Shown here: positions 31,917-40,553 of the stretch, one piece after another
Numbering within the stretch: the stretch's first letter is position 1
Layout of the letters: the number at the start of each line of letters is the position of its first letter
Assembly: GCA_964449445.1 (NCBI GenBank)
Contig: CAYUZT010000009.1
Location: 1-64,000, forward strand
Direction: 5' to 3'
Source: JABFSS01 sp964449445
GTDB lineage: Bacteria; Patescibacteriota; Gracilibacteria; Peribacterales; Peribacteraceae
DNA: 64,000 bases
Notes under the pieces: model-generated
What the model was told of the DNA's origin: nothing
Seen by the model: the letters and a program-made list of their open reading frames with translations, nothing else
The model's database searches: none
Program-made: the position numbers and the translations under genes

Positions 31917-34900
31917 ATGCCCTTCGATCCCGTTGACTCCCGGCAGAACTTCCCCGCTCTTGAGCGCGGCATCCAGAAGTACTGGAAGGAGGAAGATACC
32001 TTCAAGCGCTCTATTCACCTGCGCTCCGCAAGAGTGAGCGGACAGGCAAAGGGCGGAGGGCGCATAAGCGGTGATCCTTTGAATGGAGTTGGGCGATCGG
32101 ATAAGGAACAGCAATTCAATTTCTACGACGGCCCGCCGTTTGCCACGGGTCTCCCCCACTATGGCCATCTGCTCGCAGGGACCATCAAGGACGTGATCCC
32201 CCGCTACCGGACGATGCGCGGGGCGCGGGTAGAGCGGCGGTTCGGGTGGGACTGCCACGGGCTTCCTATCGAGAACCTGATCGAGAAAGAATATAACTTA
32301 GGAAGCAAGAAGGACATCGAGAAGATGGGCGTGAAGGCATTCAACGACCTCTGCCGCACCGCGGTGCAGCGCTATACAAAAGAGTGGCGGACGGTGGTGG
32401 AGCGCATGGGCCGGTGGGTGGATATGGACTTCGATTACCGCACCATGGACAGTGACTATATGGAGAGCATTTGGTGGGTGTTCAAATCTTTGTTTGATAA
32501 AAATCTGATCTACGAAGGCCACAAGGCGATGCACATCTGTCCGCGCTGTGCGACACCGCTCAGTAACTTCGAAGTGACGCAGGGCTACGCCGACCGGACC
32601 GATATGTCGACGATCGCGACGTTTCCGCTGGTGGATGATCCCAACACGGTCCTCCTCGCCTGGACCACAACCACGTGGTCGTTCCCCGGCGATGTATGGC
32701 TTGGATTAGGGCCGAAGATAAAATACGTCGGCGTGAAGCAGGAAGGCGACGACAAGATATACATCGTCGCGGAGAAGTTGGTAGAGGAGGTCTTTAAAGA
32801 TCGTGCGCACACGGTCACAGGCCCGGTGGATGCGAAAAAGCTGATCGGGAAAAAGTATCAGCCGCTGTTTGATTACTACGTCGATGTGCCGATGCCCTCG
32901 ACTCTCAAGAAGAAACCCAAGACCTTCGGCGAGGCTGCGTTCACCATCATCTTCCATCCGGAAGTGAGCGAGGAAGAAGGCACCGGCATCGTCCACTTTG
33001 CGAATACCAATGCGGAGGACGGCTATCTGATTGCGAAAGAACTGGGCGTCGATCTGCTCTACTACTTCGGCATCGACGGGAAGTTTTACGATGTTGTCCG
33101 CGATTTCGCTGGCCTCGAAATCAAACCGTCGACGGGCGACCCGATGGCAACGGACAAAGTGATCATCGAGAAATTGAAGGAACTGGGACGCCACTTCCGC
33201 AGTTACACCTACAACCACAGCTACCCCCACTGCTGGCGGTGCGATTCGCCATTGCTCAACTACATCACGTCGTCGTGGTTCGTGGCTGTGGAGAAGATCA
33301 AGGAGAAGATGCTCAGTGCAAACAGCAAGACGCGCTGGGTGCCCGGGCATCTGCGCGATGGGCGCTTCGGCAAGTGGCTGGAAGGCGCGCGCGACTGGGC
33401 GATTTCCCGCAACCGCTACTGGGGCACTCCGCTGCCCATCTGGAGATGCCCCGAATCCGGAGAAATTGAGGTACTCGGAAGTCGTGACCATCTGATGGCG
33501 CGCACACCCATCCGCTTTTCGAAAGTGACGGTGGTGCGGCACGGCGAGAGCGAGGGAAACATCGCTCCCGTCTACCAGGGAAAGGTTCCGGGAACGAACC
33601 TGACGACTACCGGGAAAGCCCAGGCGCAAGCGGCAGGAGCTGCATTAGCAACAGCAGCATTCGAGACAGCGGCAGTACGGCGCATCTACTGTTCTCCACT
33701 CGCACGCGCACGGCAGACTGCGGAGGAGATCGCCAAAGCGACGGGTGCTGACGTTGTGACGGATGATCGGTTGCGGGAAGTGGAATTTGGAGAATTCGAA
33801 GGCAAGAGTGTCGACTTCTCCGATCTCACGTTCGTGAAGGCCAGGCGGTCCCACAAGCTGGAAACGGGAAAGGTCGAAAGCATCTACCACTTCCCCGGCA
33901 TGGAAACGTGGAGCCAGGTGCAGGCGCGCATCCGGTCCTTTGCCGATGAGATGTTGCCGCGCCATCGCGGCGAGCACATCGTGATCGTCACGCACGCGGA
34001 TCCGGCGCTGAACTTCAAACATTTCTTCACCAAGGAAGACCCCGCGAAGCTCTGTAACCAGCCCTACCCGCACTTCGCGACTCCGCTCAGCTACTTCTGG
34101 GACCACGACGAGCAGGCACAGCTGGATCTGCATAAGGAGACAGTGGACCCGATCGCGTTTGCGGGAGATCCGCATGATACGAGCGTTCAGCTGACTCTTG
34201 TGCGGCACGGAGAGAGCGAATGGAACAGAGATCAGCTTTGTCAGGGACAAGAGGGAGATACGCCTCTCACGGAAACCGGGAGAGAACAGGCGAAAAAGGT
34301 CGGACAAGAACTGAGAACAAAACATTTTGATGCAATTGTGACGTCAGACCTCAAACGCACACGCGAGACTGCAGACAGTATCGCTCATGAACTCAAAATG
34401 CCCGTACGGGAATATTCCTCGCTACTGCGCGAACGAAAGTTCGGACAATGGGTGGGTCGTCTCCTTGCCGAGGTGAAAGACGAGTTTCCTCCGGTCTTCA
34501 GGGAGGGAGAATTCGGATTGACTCACACGACACCTCCGGACGGGGAAAGCCTCTCGCAATTTCTCGGACGCGCTCAGCGGGTCTTTGAACATCTTCTCTC
34601 GGCATACCCCGGGAAAAAGATCCTCTTCGTCGGACATGGCGGAATGATCCAGGCGCTTCGAGCCCTTTCCGAGGGCCTGACATATTCACAAGCCACGAGT
34701 ACTGCTCCAAAAAATACGCACGTACAGGAAATTCTCCTCCATCCCCTGCTCCGCCGTATCCCCGAAGTGCTCGATTGTTGGTTCGAAAGTGGATCAATGC
34801 CCTACGCACAGTCGCACTATCCTTTCAGCCAAACCCCCTCCCCCAACCCCTCCCCCGTGCGCGGGAGAGGGGTGAGTGGCGAGGGTCTCCCCCTCTCCCT

Positions 34901-36473
34901 TCCCGAGCGCAGCGAGGGATGGGGGAGGGGGCCGGGGGGAGGGGGTCTACATTTCCCGCCGGGGTTCCCAGCGGACTTCATCGCCGAAGGCATCGACCAA
35001 ACCCGCGGCTGGTTCTACACATTGACCGTGCTGAGTAGCGCGCTGTTTGATCTGCCCGCGTTCCAAAACTGCATCGTCAACGGCACGGTGCTTGCCGAAG
35101 ACGGCAAGAAGATGAGTAAGAAGTTGAAGAACTACCCCGAACCGCTGGAAGTCGTGGAGGAACTGGGTGCGGACGCCGTGCGGTTTGCGCTGATGAGTTC
35201 TCCCGCCGTACGTGGGGAAGATCTGCGCTTCTCAAAACGATCAGTGGAAGAAGTCGTGCGCTCCGTGCTGCTCCCCCTTTGGAACACCTACAGTTTCTTC
35301 GTGACCTACGCGAATGCGGCCAAGTGGGAACCGAGCGGTTCGCGAAGGACGTCCGGTCATCCACTGGACCAGTGGATGCGGGCCGAAGTGCAGGATCTTG
35401 TGAATCGGATGACGAAGGAACTCGACGGCTACGACTTGAGCGCCACGTGCGCAGAGCTCCATGACACCATTGATGCGCTCACCAACTGGTACGTGCGCCT
35501 CTCGCGCAGGAGGTTTGCCGGAAAGGCCGCACTCCATACGCATGAAGAAGCACTGGAGGAAATGAATGAGCAGGACCGGCTGGACGCGCTCACGACGCTC
35601 TACGATGTTCTCATCACCCTATGCCAGCTGCTCGCGCCCTTCTGCCCCTTCATCACCGAAGCGATCTATTTGAACCTGGTCCCCGAGAAGCACGGCAGTA
35701 TTCACCTGACCGACTGGCCGCAGGTACGGGAGCTCACGGGAGCGGAGGAAAAACTCCTGCGGAAAACGCGCGTGCTCAGGACCGTCGCTTCCTTAGGGCT
35801 AAAAATCCGCAGTGAGAAGAAGATCAAACTCCGCCAGCCGCTCTCTAAAGCCACTGTTGCGGTGCCTGCGCAGTTTCTCCCCAATGATGAAATCAATTCT
35901 TCTGAACTACAGCTCCTGCAGGAAGAGCTCAACGTCCATGCGATTGATCTTGTCCCCGATCCCAGTGCGATCGCCGAGCAATTCGTATTCGTGGATGCGC
36001 GCAAAGTGGGCCCCCGGCTCGGCGGACGCGTGCAGGAGATTATCCAGGCGGGCAAACGCGGGGACTACGCAATCCGCGATGACGGCGCAGTGCTGATTCT
36101 GGATGAAGTCTTGGGACCGGAAGAAGCGCGCGTGATGTATCGCGGGCGCGAAGGCGAAGACGTCAGTGCCGACCGCGGAATTGTGGTGGCGCTCGATACG
36201 CGGATCACGCCAGAACTGGAACTCGCAGGCCGTGCACGTGACCTGATCCGCGGCATTCAGTCCCTGCGCAAGGAAGCGGGGCTGAAGCTCGAGGATAGGA
36301 TCACTCTGAGCATCGAAGGAGCGGACGACGTTCTCAAGAGTCACAAGGAGACGATTCTCACAGCGACACAAGCGACACTCGGGAAGAACAGCGGCGAGGC
36401 GCATGCTGTCATCCTGAGCGGAGTGAAGGATGATGGGAAGGAGGTGACGGTCAGGTTTACGAAGTCTTCGTAA
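31917..36473 (+). CDS. ileS: isoleucyl-tRNA synthetase with two inserted histidine-phosphatase domains
   Basis: 1518 residues, about 500 more than usual. Synthetase parts: HYGH (residues 81-84, HIGH motif), CP1 editing domain with WTTTTWSFPGDVW, WGTPLPIW, VLDCWFESGSMPYAQ, KMSKK (1065-1069), and an anticodon-binding C-terminal half. Between GSRDHLMARTP and RRIPEVLDCWF, where a short zinc-binding segment normally lies, there are two complete histidine-phosphatase domains. Domain 1 has RHGES (from 541), SPLARARQTA, FGEFEG and H693. Domain 2 has RHGESEWN (from 763), SDLKRTRETA, FGQWVG and H907. All catalytic signatures are kept. A proline/glycine-rich insert after SHYPF is encoded by a palindromic repeat. 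The start at 31917 (MPFDPVDSRQ) fits IleRS; 31827 is less likely. Confidence 0.95.
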   Translation: MPFDPVDSRQNFPALERGIQKYWKEEDTFKRSIHLRSARVSGQAKGGGRISGDPLNGVGRSDKEQQFNFYDGPPFATGLPHYGHLLAGTIKDVIPRYRTMRGARVERRFGWDCHGLPIENLIEKEYNLGSKKDIEKMGVKAFNDLCRTAVQRYTKEWRTVVERMGRWVDMDFDYRTMDSDYMESIWWVFKSLFDKNLIYEGHKAMHICPRCATPLSNFEVTQGYADRTDMSTIATFPLVDDPNTVLLAWTTTTWSFPGDVWLGLGPKIKYVGVKQEGDDKIYIVAEKLVEEVFKDRAHTVTGPVDAKKLIGKKYQPLFDYYVDVPMPSTLKKKPKTFGEAAFTIIFHPEVSEEEGTGIVHFANTNAEDGYLIAKELGVDLLYYFGIDGKFYDVVRDFAGLEIKPSTGDPMATDKVIIEKLKELGRHFRSYTYNHSYPHCWRCDSPLLNYITSSWFVAVEKIKEKMLSANSKTRWVPGHLRDGRFGKWLEGARDWAISRNRYWGTPLPIWRCPESGEIEVLGSRDHLMARTPIRFSKVTVVRHGESEGNIAPVYQGKVPGTNLTTTGKAQAQAAGAALATAAFETAAVRRIYCSPLARARQTAEEIAKATGADVVTDDRLREVEFGEFEGKSVDFSDLTFVKARRSHKLETGKVESIYHFPGMETWSQVQARIRSFADEMLPRHRGEHIVIVTHADPALNFKHFFTKEDPAKLCNQPYPHFATPLSYFWDHDEQAQLDLHKETVDPIAFAGDPHDTSVQLTLVRHGESEWNRDQLCQGQEGDTPLTETGREQAKKVGQELRTKHFDAIVTSDLKRTRETADSIAHELKMPVREYSSLLRERKFGQWVGRLLAEVKDEFPPVFREGEFGLTHTTPPDGESLSQFLGRAQRVFEHLLSAYPGKKILFVGHGGMIQALRALSEGLTYSQATSTAPKNTHVQEILLHPLLRRIPEVLDCWFESGSMPYAQSHYPFSQTPSPNPSPVRGRGVSGEGLPLSLPERSEGWGRGPGGGGLHFPPGFPADFIAEGIDQTRGWFYTLTVLSSALFDLPAFQNCIVNGTVLAEDGKKMSKKLKNYPEPLEVVEELGADAVRFALMSSPAVRGEDLRFSKRSVEEVVRSVLLPLWNTYSFFVTYANAAKWEPSGSRRTSGHPLDQWMRAEVQDLVNRMTKELDGYDLSATCAELHDTIDALTNWYVRLSRRRFAGKAALHTHEEALEEMNEQDRLDALTTLYDVLITLCQLLAPFCPFITEAIYLNLVPEKHGSIHLTDWPQVRELTGAEEKLLRKTRVLRTVASLGLKIRSEKKIKLRQPLSKATVAVPAQFLPNDEINSSELQLLQEELNVHAIDLVPDPSAIAEQFVFVDARKVGPRLGGRVQEIIQAGKRGDYAIRDDGAVLILDEVLGPEEARVMYRGREGEDVSADRGIVVALDTRITPELELAGRARDLIRGIQSLRKEAGLKLEDRITLSIEGADDVLKSHKETILTATQATLGKNSGEAHAVILSGVKDDGKEVTVRFTKSS
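34838..34955. repeat. CCCTCTCCC/GGGAGAGGG repeat cluster read inside ileS
   Basis: Several dyads (CCCCCTCCCCC, CGCGGGAGAGGGG, CCCTCTCCCTTCCCGAGCG / GAGGGATGGGGGAGGG) encode about 40 residues of proline, glycine, serine and arginine between SHYPF and FPADFIAEG of IleRS. A relative lies at 10043-10078. Confidence 0.75.
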
Positions 36474-36479
36474 GAAATG

Positions 36480-36575
36480 ATCAAGTATCAATCACAAAGG
36501 AAGGGTATAATTTCAGAAGTTTGAAAGTTGTAATCTTTTACACTTGAATCCTTCCTTTGCGATTGATCATTGACC
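36480..36575. repeat. inverted repeat after ileS
   Basis: ATCAATCACAAAGGAAGG on the left and CCTTCCTTTGCGATTGAT on the right form an imperfect inverted repeat. TATAAT occurs within it (36506-36511). Confidence 0.6.
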
Positions 36576-36585
36576 ATTCCCTCCT

Positions 36586-36963
36586 ATGCCCCTCTGGATC
36601 CGCCTCCTCCTCCGCTTCCTCCTGACGATCGTCCTCGTCTGGGCGATGGCCACCTACATGGACCAGTACTTCTTCGTGACCGGAGGATGGATTGCGTACG
36701 TGATCATCGCTGCGCTCATCACGCTGATGAACCTGATCGTCCGGCCGATACTGGAACTGGTCACGCTGCCCTTGAAGCTGCTTGCGACAATTGTTGCGAT
36801 TATCATTGTGAACGGCGTCTTCGTGTGGCTGACGATTTTGATTATCTCGTATATGGAACCGACTCTCGTCACTGCCGAAATCCAGGGCGGCATCGGAGGA
36901 TGGATCGTCGTCGCGATCATTCTGGGACTCGCAAAATGGCTGATGAAGGTAACGTTGAAATGA
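36586..36963 (+). CDS. membrane protein, YvlD/phage-holin-4 type
   Basis: 125 residues with four hydrophobic helices. The middle has NLIVRPILELVTLPLKLLATIV, which fits the NxxVRPILxLLTLP signature of the YvlD (DUF360) family. These small integral membrane proteins are widespread, and a role in envelope stress is proposed for some. Start codon follows a pyrimidine-rich stretch (CCATTCCCTCCT). Single gene, with an A+T-only hairpin (36963-36978) and a T-run just after it. Confidence 0.75.
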   Translation: MPLWIRLLLRFLLTIVLVWAMATYMDQYFFVTGGWIAYVIIAALITLMNLIVRPILELVTLPLKLLATIVAIIIVNGVFVWLTILIISYMEPTLVTAEIQGGIGGWIVVAIILGLAKWLMKVTLK

Positions 36964-36984
36964 TTATTAATTAATAATTTTTAT
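36963..36984 (+). terminator. A+T-rich hairpin after the YvlD-like gene
   Basis: ATTATTAATTAATAAT is self-complementary and is followed by TTTTTATAT. Weak as an intrinsic terminator because the stem lacks G-C pairs. Confidence 0.35.
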
Positions 36985-37193
36985 ATATTGTCAATTATTG
37001 ACTATTTGCCCTTCTACTAGGGCTGATCTCAATTTTTTATGTATCTATTTTTCGTATTTTTGAGCACATATTTGTCGCATGATTCGCAGGCCGTTCTCAG
37101 ATGCTGCGAAGAGGCGATAGCGAAATGACAACAAAGCTTTACAATTGGCAATGCACTGCATACCATGAACCCTTCTTTACTTTCCCATCCTCC

Positions 37194-38240
37194 ATGCAGA
37201 ACATTCTTCTCCTCGGTTCCCTCGTCCTGGGATTGTTTCCGTTCGGCGCGTTCTCGCAAGAGATGCCCGAAACTCTTCCCGTACGGGACGCGGCGGTCCA
37301 GTTCGCGCTGGAGGAGAGCATCATGTTTCCGTCCGTTGATGGAGAGTTTCACGAAAATGGACTGGTGACGCGCCTGGAGTACTCACTCGCGGCGCTCGAT
37401 CGACTCTACAAGAATGAAGACATCGAGTCCTGCTACCGCAATATTTCGCCATCGCAGCCGGTGACCTACGAGCGGCTCTTTTCGGATGTCGAGCGCGAGA
37501 CGTGGTACGGCAAGAACCTCTGCGTCGGCATGCACGTGGGTATTCTCCAGGGGAAAGGCGACGGTAGTTTCCAACCGTTTGCCTCCATCACCGTCGCAGA
37601 AGCCGCGAAGATGCTCGCCAAAGCATACGGACTGGTCCATGGATCGGATGTGGGAGAGGCGTGGTACGCAGATGCGATGCAAGCGCTCGCCGCGCGCGGC
37701 GCCATTCGCAGCGAGATGAATCCCCATCATCTGCTCACACGCCGGGAAATGGCGCAGATGTTCTATGCGCTGCGGAGTGAGCCCCGCCTGGTCATGACTC
37801 CTATGGCAGCGCCGTCGTGGGATGATGTGGAGGATCCTGTCACGGCTCCTGCACCCGTCTTCCCACAGCCGTCGGAAGGACAAGACACCCTCGCATCCGA
37901 TGATTGCAGTGCGTACATCGGCCCGGGCTCTCCGGGCGCAGCGCTCCTCATTCTCGGGCACGAAGCACATCCCCGCAGGCTCGACCGTTCCTCGCACAGG
38001 GTCCTGCGCGCGCAGGTGGAAGAGTCGTACCAGAATGGAACGCCGCAACCGCGCACCCAGCCCGTTCGTGAGACATCCATTTTCTCCCGGTGTGGAGATT
38101 TGGCCGCACGCTCTCCCGGCGCAGCTCTGCTGGTTCAGGGACGCATGGGCAGACCGGCGAACGTCCAGCGTGTCCCGAACCGCGTCCTTCAGCAGCAGGC
38201 AATGGACCGCGACCATACGGGCGGTGTCATCGTGCAGTGA
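37194..38240 (+). CDS. SLH-domain protein with duplicated C-terminal motif
   Basis: 348 residues. Signal peptide (about 1-21, MQNILLLGSLVLGLFPFGAFSQ), then SLH-like repeats: TRLEYSLAALDRLYKN, DVERETWYGKNLCVGMHVGILQGKGDG and AWYADAMQALAARGAI. A proline-rich linker leads to two copies of a segment of about 40 residues. Each starts with a cysteine, has SPGAALL, and ends in a basic helix (HRVLRAQV in the first, NRVLQQQA in the second). Inference: surface-attached, with the duplicated module exposed. A related motif occurs in the next gene. Start at 37194 chosen for the signal peptide. Confidence 0.75.
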   Translation: MQNILLLGSLVLGLFPFGAFSQEMPETLPVRDAAVQFALEESIMFPSVDGEFHENGLVTRLEYSLAALDRLYKNEDIESCYRNISPSQPVTYERLFSDVERETWYGKNLCVGMHVGILQGKGDGSFQPFASITVAEAAKMLAKAYGLVHGSDVGEAWYADAMQALAARGAIRSEMNPHHLLTRREMAQMFYALRSEPRLVMTPMAAPSWDDVEDPVTAPAPVFPQPSEGQDTLASDDCSAYIGPGSPGAALLILGHEAHPRRLDRSSHRVLRAQVEESYQNGTPQPRTQPVRETSIFSRCGDLAARSPGAALLVQGRMGRPANVQRVPNRVLQQQAMDRDHTGGVIVQ

Positions 38241-38293
38241 TGCCGCGCTTCACGCGCCTTGGCAGAGTACAGCTAGTCTGGCATCCTGACGCC

Positions 38294-38527
38294 ATGCGCA
38301 TCTCCCCTCTCCCCATCGTTACCGCTCTCACCTTGGCACTCAGTCCAGTGGTTGCCTTTGCTGCTCCCGAAGCAGTGGAAGTCACGATCACTTGCACGAA
38401 TGTCGGCCAAGGCAAGCCGGCCAGCTGCGTTGGGATGGTAGTAACGCTCAAGGACTACCTCGCACCGGGCAAGCGTCATTCGCATCGATTGCTCAGGCAG
38501 CAGGTATATTCGCGTAACCGGAAGTAG
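38294..38527 (+). CDS. small secreted protein
   Basis: 77 residues. Signal peptide (about 1-24, TALTLALSPVVAFAAP), two cysteines (ITCTNVGQGKPASC, possible disulfide) and a basic tail. The tail APGKRHSHRLLRQQVYSR resembles the repeated motif at the end of the preceding SLH protein (SPGAALL...HRVLRAQV). The genes are 53 bp apart in the same direction, so they may act together at the surface. No known family. Confidence 0.6.
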   Translation: MRISPLPIVTALTLALSPVVAFAAPEAVEVTITCTNVGQGKPASCVGMVVTLKDYLAPGKRHSHRLLRQQVYSRNRK

Positions 38528-38536
38528 GCCAACCGC

Positions 38537-40084
38537 TCACGATTTCACAATACGGAAGATGATGTGATACGGCAGCGGCTGTTTGAAATTGCTCCCCGCA
38601 CAGGCCGGGGGCTCTTCGGTGAATGCCGTCTGGAACTCGTGGATGGATTCTTCGTCCAGGAGCGGCCGCGGCTGGTCATCTTTGTAGACTGCGAGCGAAG
38701 CGGTGTGGAACTGCCTGCCGAACGCTTCAATGAACAGCGGATGCCCGGCAACGAAGCGCGCGTAGTTGGTGAAGAGCGGACCGTACGGCGAATGGTGCGT
38801 GTACGCGTGGATGCTGTCGTTTCCGGCGATGAGAAGTAGATATTTATCGATCTCACAGCGTTCCATCACGGCATCGATCACCGCTGCCGCCTCGGTGCGC
38901 TCGGCAACCCAATCCTTCCACTCTTGTTCCAGCCGGAGCGGCGCAGCGGGCCGGACGATGAGTCCAGCTGCAAGCAACATCAGCCAGACTGTGAGAATCC
39001 CCTTCCCGATAGTCGAAGAGAGCAAACGATGTCGCTCCTGCATGCACACAAAGAAGAACGCGCAGAATCCGGGAACGGCGAACACGAATTGATGCGGGTA
39101 GAAGTCTCCAGAGATGCCAACGGAGAGGGTCAGAAACCAACTCCCCAGTAGCCACTGCATGGCAGCAAACATTTTCTCGCGACGGGTTGAACTGCGAAGA
39201 ATCATGAGCCCGAGAGCGGCAATCCAGAGCATGCCGATGACAAAAGGGAGGAAGACCGAGAACTCCCACATTGTCCGAAACATCCTGGAGAGATCGATCG
39301 TCCGCAGCCACAGGGGATCGGGAATCGTGCCCCACGGCGTTACAATCTGATGCCCCAGCATATGCGGCAAGTAGATGCTGAAGTACGGTCCCAGGTAGCC
39401 GAGAGTGAAGTAGAAGAAGATGCACAGCACCCCTGCGATGATGAGAGGGAAAAGGAGTCTCTGTGTGGCTCTGAATGACGGCGAAACGATCAACACTCCA
39501 CCGATGGCGGAGATCAAAAAGGGCTCTTTCAGTCCGACGGCGAATGCAAACAAGAGTGCGACTGCGATCGTGATCCGCCACGGAAAATGTTTTGGATTCA
39601 GCACACTCAGCGCGACGATGCCCGTCGCAAAGAACGCGCCAAGCGATTCCACCAGCCCCTGCCCGGCCCTTTCGGCAGTGAAGAGCGCGATGAATGTACC
39701 GAAACAGAAGGCGATCAAGATGCGGAGCCACCTGTCACTGCGTTCTCCGCTGCGGTGCATCGGCAACATCAACCAGAGTGGGAGGAGTCCGATGAGGAGC
39801 GCACACACAAACAGCAGCAATCGTGCATCCCCAAACAAGTGAAGTGAAAGCGCGGCAAGGAGGAAAATCCCGGGCGGTTTGGTTTCAAACAAATCTACAT
39901 AGGGCATCAGGCCATTGAGCACTCCGCGGCCGACCGCAAGGTAGATGGAAATATCCTGGTAGTACTTCCCGAGCATTTCGTAGTACACCTGTGCGCCCAG
40001 CTTCCAGAGGGCAATGGCAGAGAGAACGCCGAGACAAAAAAGGAGCAGTCGGCGAAGGAGAATATATGGAGATACCTTGAACAC
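38537..40084 (-). CDS. polytopic membrane glycosyltransferase-like protein
   Basis: 515 residues, about 10-12 transmembrane helices, starting GTG. After the first helix comes YQDISIYLAVGRGVLNGLMPYVDLFETKPPGIF. This is the pattern of the GT-C (PMT/ArnT-like, GT39/GT83) family, with an acidic residue in the first extracytoplasmic loop and KPPG before helix II. Inference: it transfers a sugar from a lipid carrier to a surface target. The C-terminal 100 residues form a soluble domain (IHAYTHHSPYGPLFTNYARF). A TATAAT box lies 6 nt upstream of the GTG. It is divergent from phd-doc. Confidence 0.75.
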   Translation of the reverse strand: MFKVSPYILLRRLLLFCLGVLSAIALWKLGAQVYYEMLGKYYQDISIYLAVGRGVLNGLMPYVDLFETKPPGIFLLAALSLHLFGDARLLLFVCALLIGLLPLWLMLPMHRSGERSDRWLRILIAFCFGTFIALFTAERAGQGLVESLGAFFATGIVALSVLNPKHFPWRITIAVALLFAFAVGLKEPFLISAIGGVLIVSPSFRATQRLLFPLIIAGVLCIFFYFTLGYLGPYFSIYLPHMLGHQIVTPWGTIPDPLWLRTIDLSRMFRTMWEFSVFLPFVIGMLWIAALGLMILRSSTRREKMFAAMQWLLGSWFLTLSVGISGDFYPHQFVFAVPGFCAFFFVCMQERHRLLSSTIGKGILTVWLMLLAAGLIVRPAAPLRLEQEWKDWVAERTEAAAVIDAVMERCEIDKYLLLIAGNDSIHAYTHHSPYGPLFTNYARFVAGHPLFIEAFGRQFHTASLAVYKDDQPRPLLDEESIHEFQTAFTEEPPACAGSNFKQPLPYHIIFRIVKS

Positions 40085-40090
40085 AGCAGA

Positions 40091-40096
40091 ATTATA
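40091..40096 (-). promoter_or_regulatory. -10 box of a leaderless promoter
   Basis: TATAAT on the minus strand, 6 nt (TCTGCT) before the GTG start at 40084. Confidence 0.75.
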
Positions 40097-40120
40097 GCGT
40101 GAATGGAGCCAAATTATGAC

Positions 40121-40154
40121 TACATAAAATTTGACATATTATTATACATAAAAT
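40121..40154 (+). promoter_or_regulatory. direct-repeat operator of phd-doc
   Basis: TACATAAAAT occurs at 40121-40130 and 40145-40154, start to start 24 bp. The first abuts the -35 and the second overlaps the -10 of the phd promoter, a likely site for autorepression. Confidence 0.6.
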
Positions 40155-40159
40155 ATACT
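40131..40159 (+). promoter_or_regulatory. sigma-70-type promoter of phd-doc, leaderless
   Basis: TTGACA (40131-40136), 17-bp spacer, TATACT (40154-40159), then 6 nt to the ATG at 40166. Confidence 0.85.
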
Positions 40160-40165
40160 AGGGGT

Positions 40166-40450
40166 ATGACCTCCATGCTCCCCATCATTTCTGTTTCCGA
40201 TTTGCAGCGTAGTGCCAAAGGCGCACTCGCGTCGGTCAAAGATTACGCCGTCATCCAGAGCCACGGCCACGACCGCGCGTTCGTCCTGCACCCCGAACTC
40301 GGTCGCATCCTGCTGCAATCAGGAATGCTCGATGCCCTGCGCAAGACATGGGCGGAGCAGCGCAAGAATGCTCCTGCAGATCGTTCTCAAGTTGGTCCCG
40401 AGCTCGAACAACTGATCGGCACCGTCCTGCGTGAACTGAGTAAGCGCTAA
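40166..40450 (+). CDS. phd: Phd/YefM-type antitoxin
   Basis: 94 residues. The N-terminal half (MLPIISVSDLQRSAKGALASVKDYAVIQSHGHDRAFVLHP) has the Phd/YefM layout: SVSDLQR helix, AxxxV helix, then a strand pair. The C-terminal part is charged and probably unstructured until it binds Doc. It neutralises the toxin and represses the operon. The start is fixed by a textbook promoter with 6 nt between the -10 box and ATG. The toxin gene follows after 103 bp that contain a pyrimidine-rich repeat. Confidence 0.8.
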   Translation: MTSMLPIISVSDLQRSAKGALASVKDYAVIQSHGHDRAFVLHPELGRILLQSGMLDALRKTWAEQRKNAPADRSQVGPELEQLIGTVLRELSKR

Positions 40451-40480
40451 TTGAAGTTGTTGCAGAGTGAGTAGATTTCC

Positions 40481-40551
40481 TCTTTACCCTCTTCGCCCTC
40501 TTTGCCTTCTCTTCCTCAGCCCCCCCTTGTCCCCCTTGTCACCCTTTTCCT
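40481..40551. repeat. pyrimidine-rich simple repeat between phd and doc
   Basis: CCCTCTTCGCCCTCTTTGCC then CCCCTTGTC units, related to the tract at 5682-5714. Confidence 0.55.
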
Positions 40552-40553
40552 CG

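Noticed and set aside
36964..37193. Possible RNA gene in the A+T-rich gap before the SLH gene
   Set aside because: Only an A+T hairpin and no conserved RNA signature.
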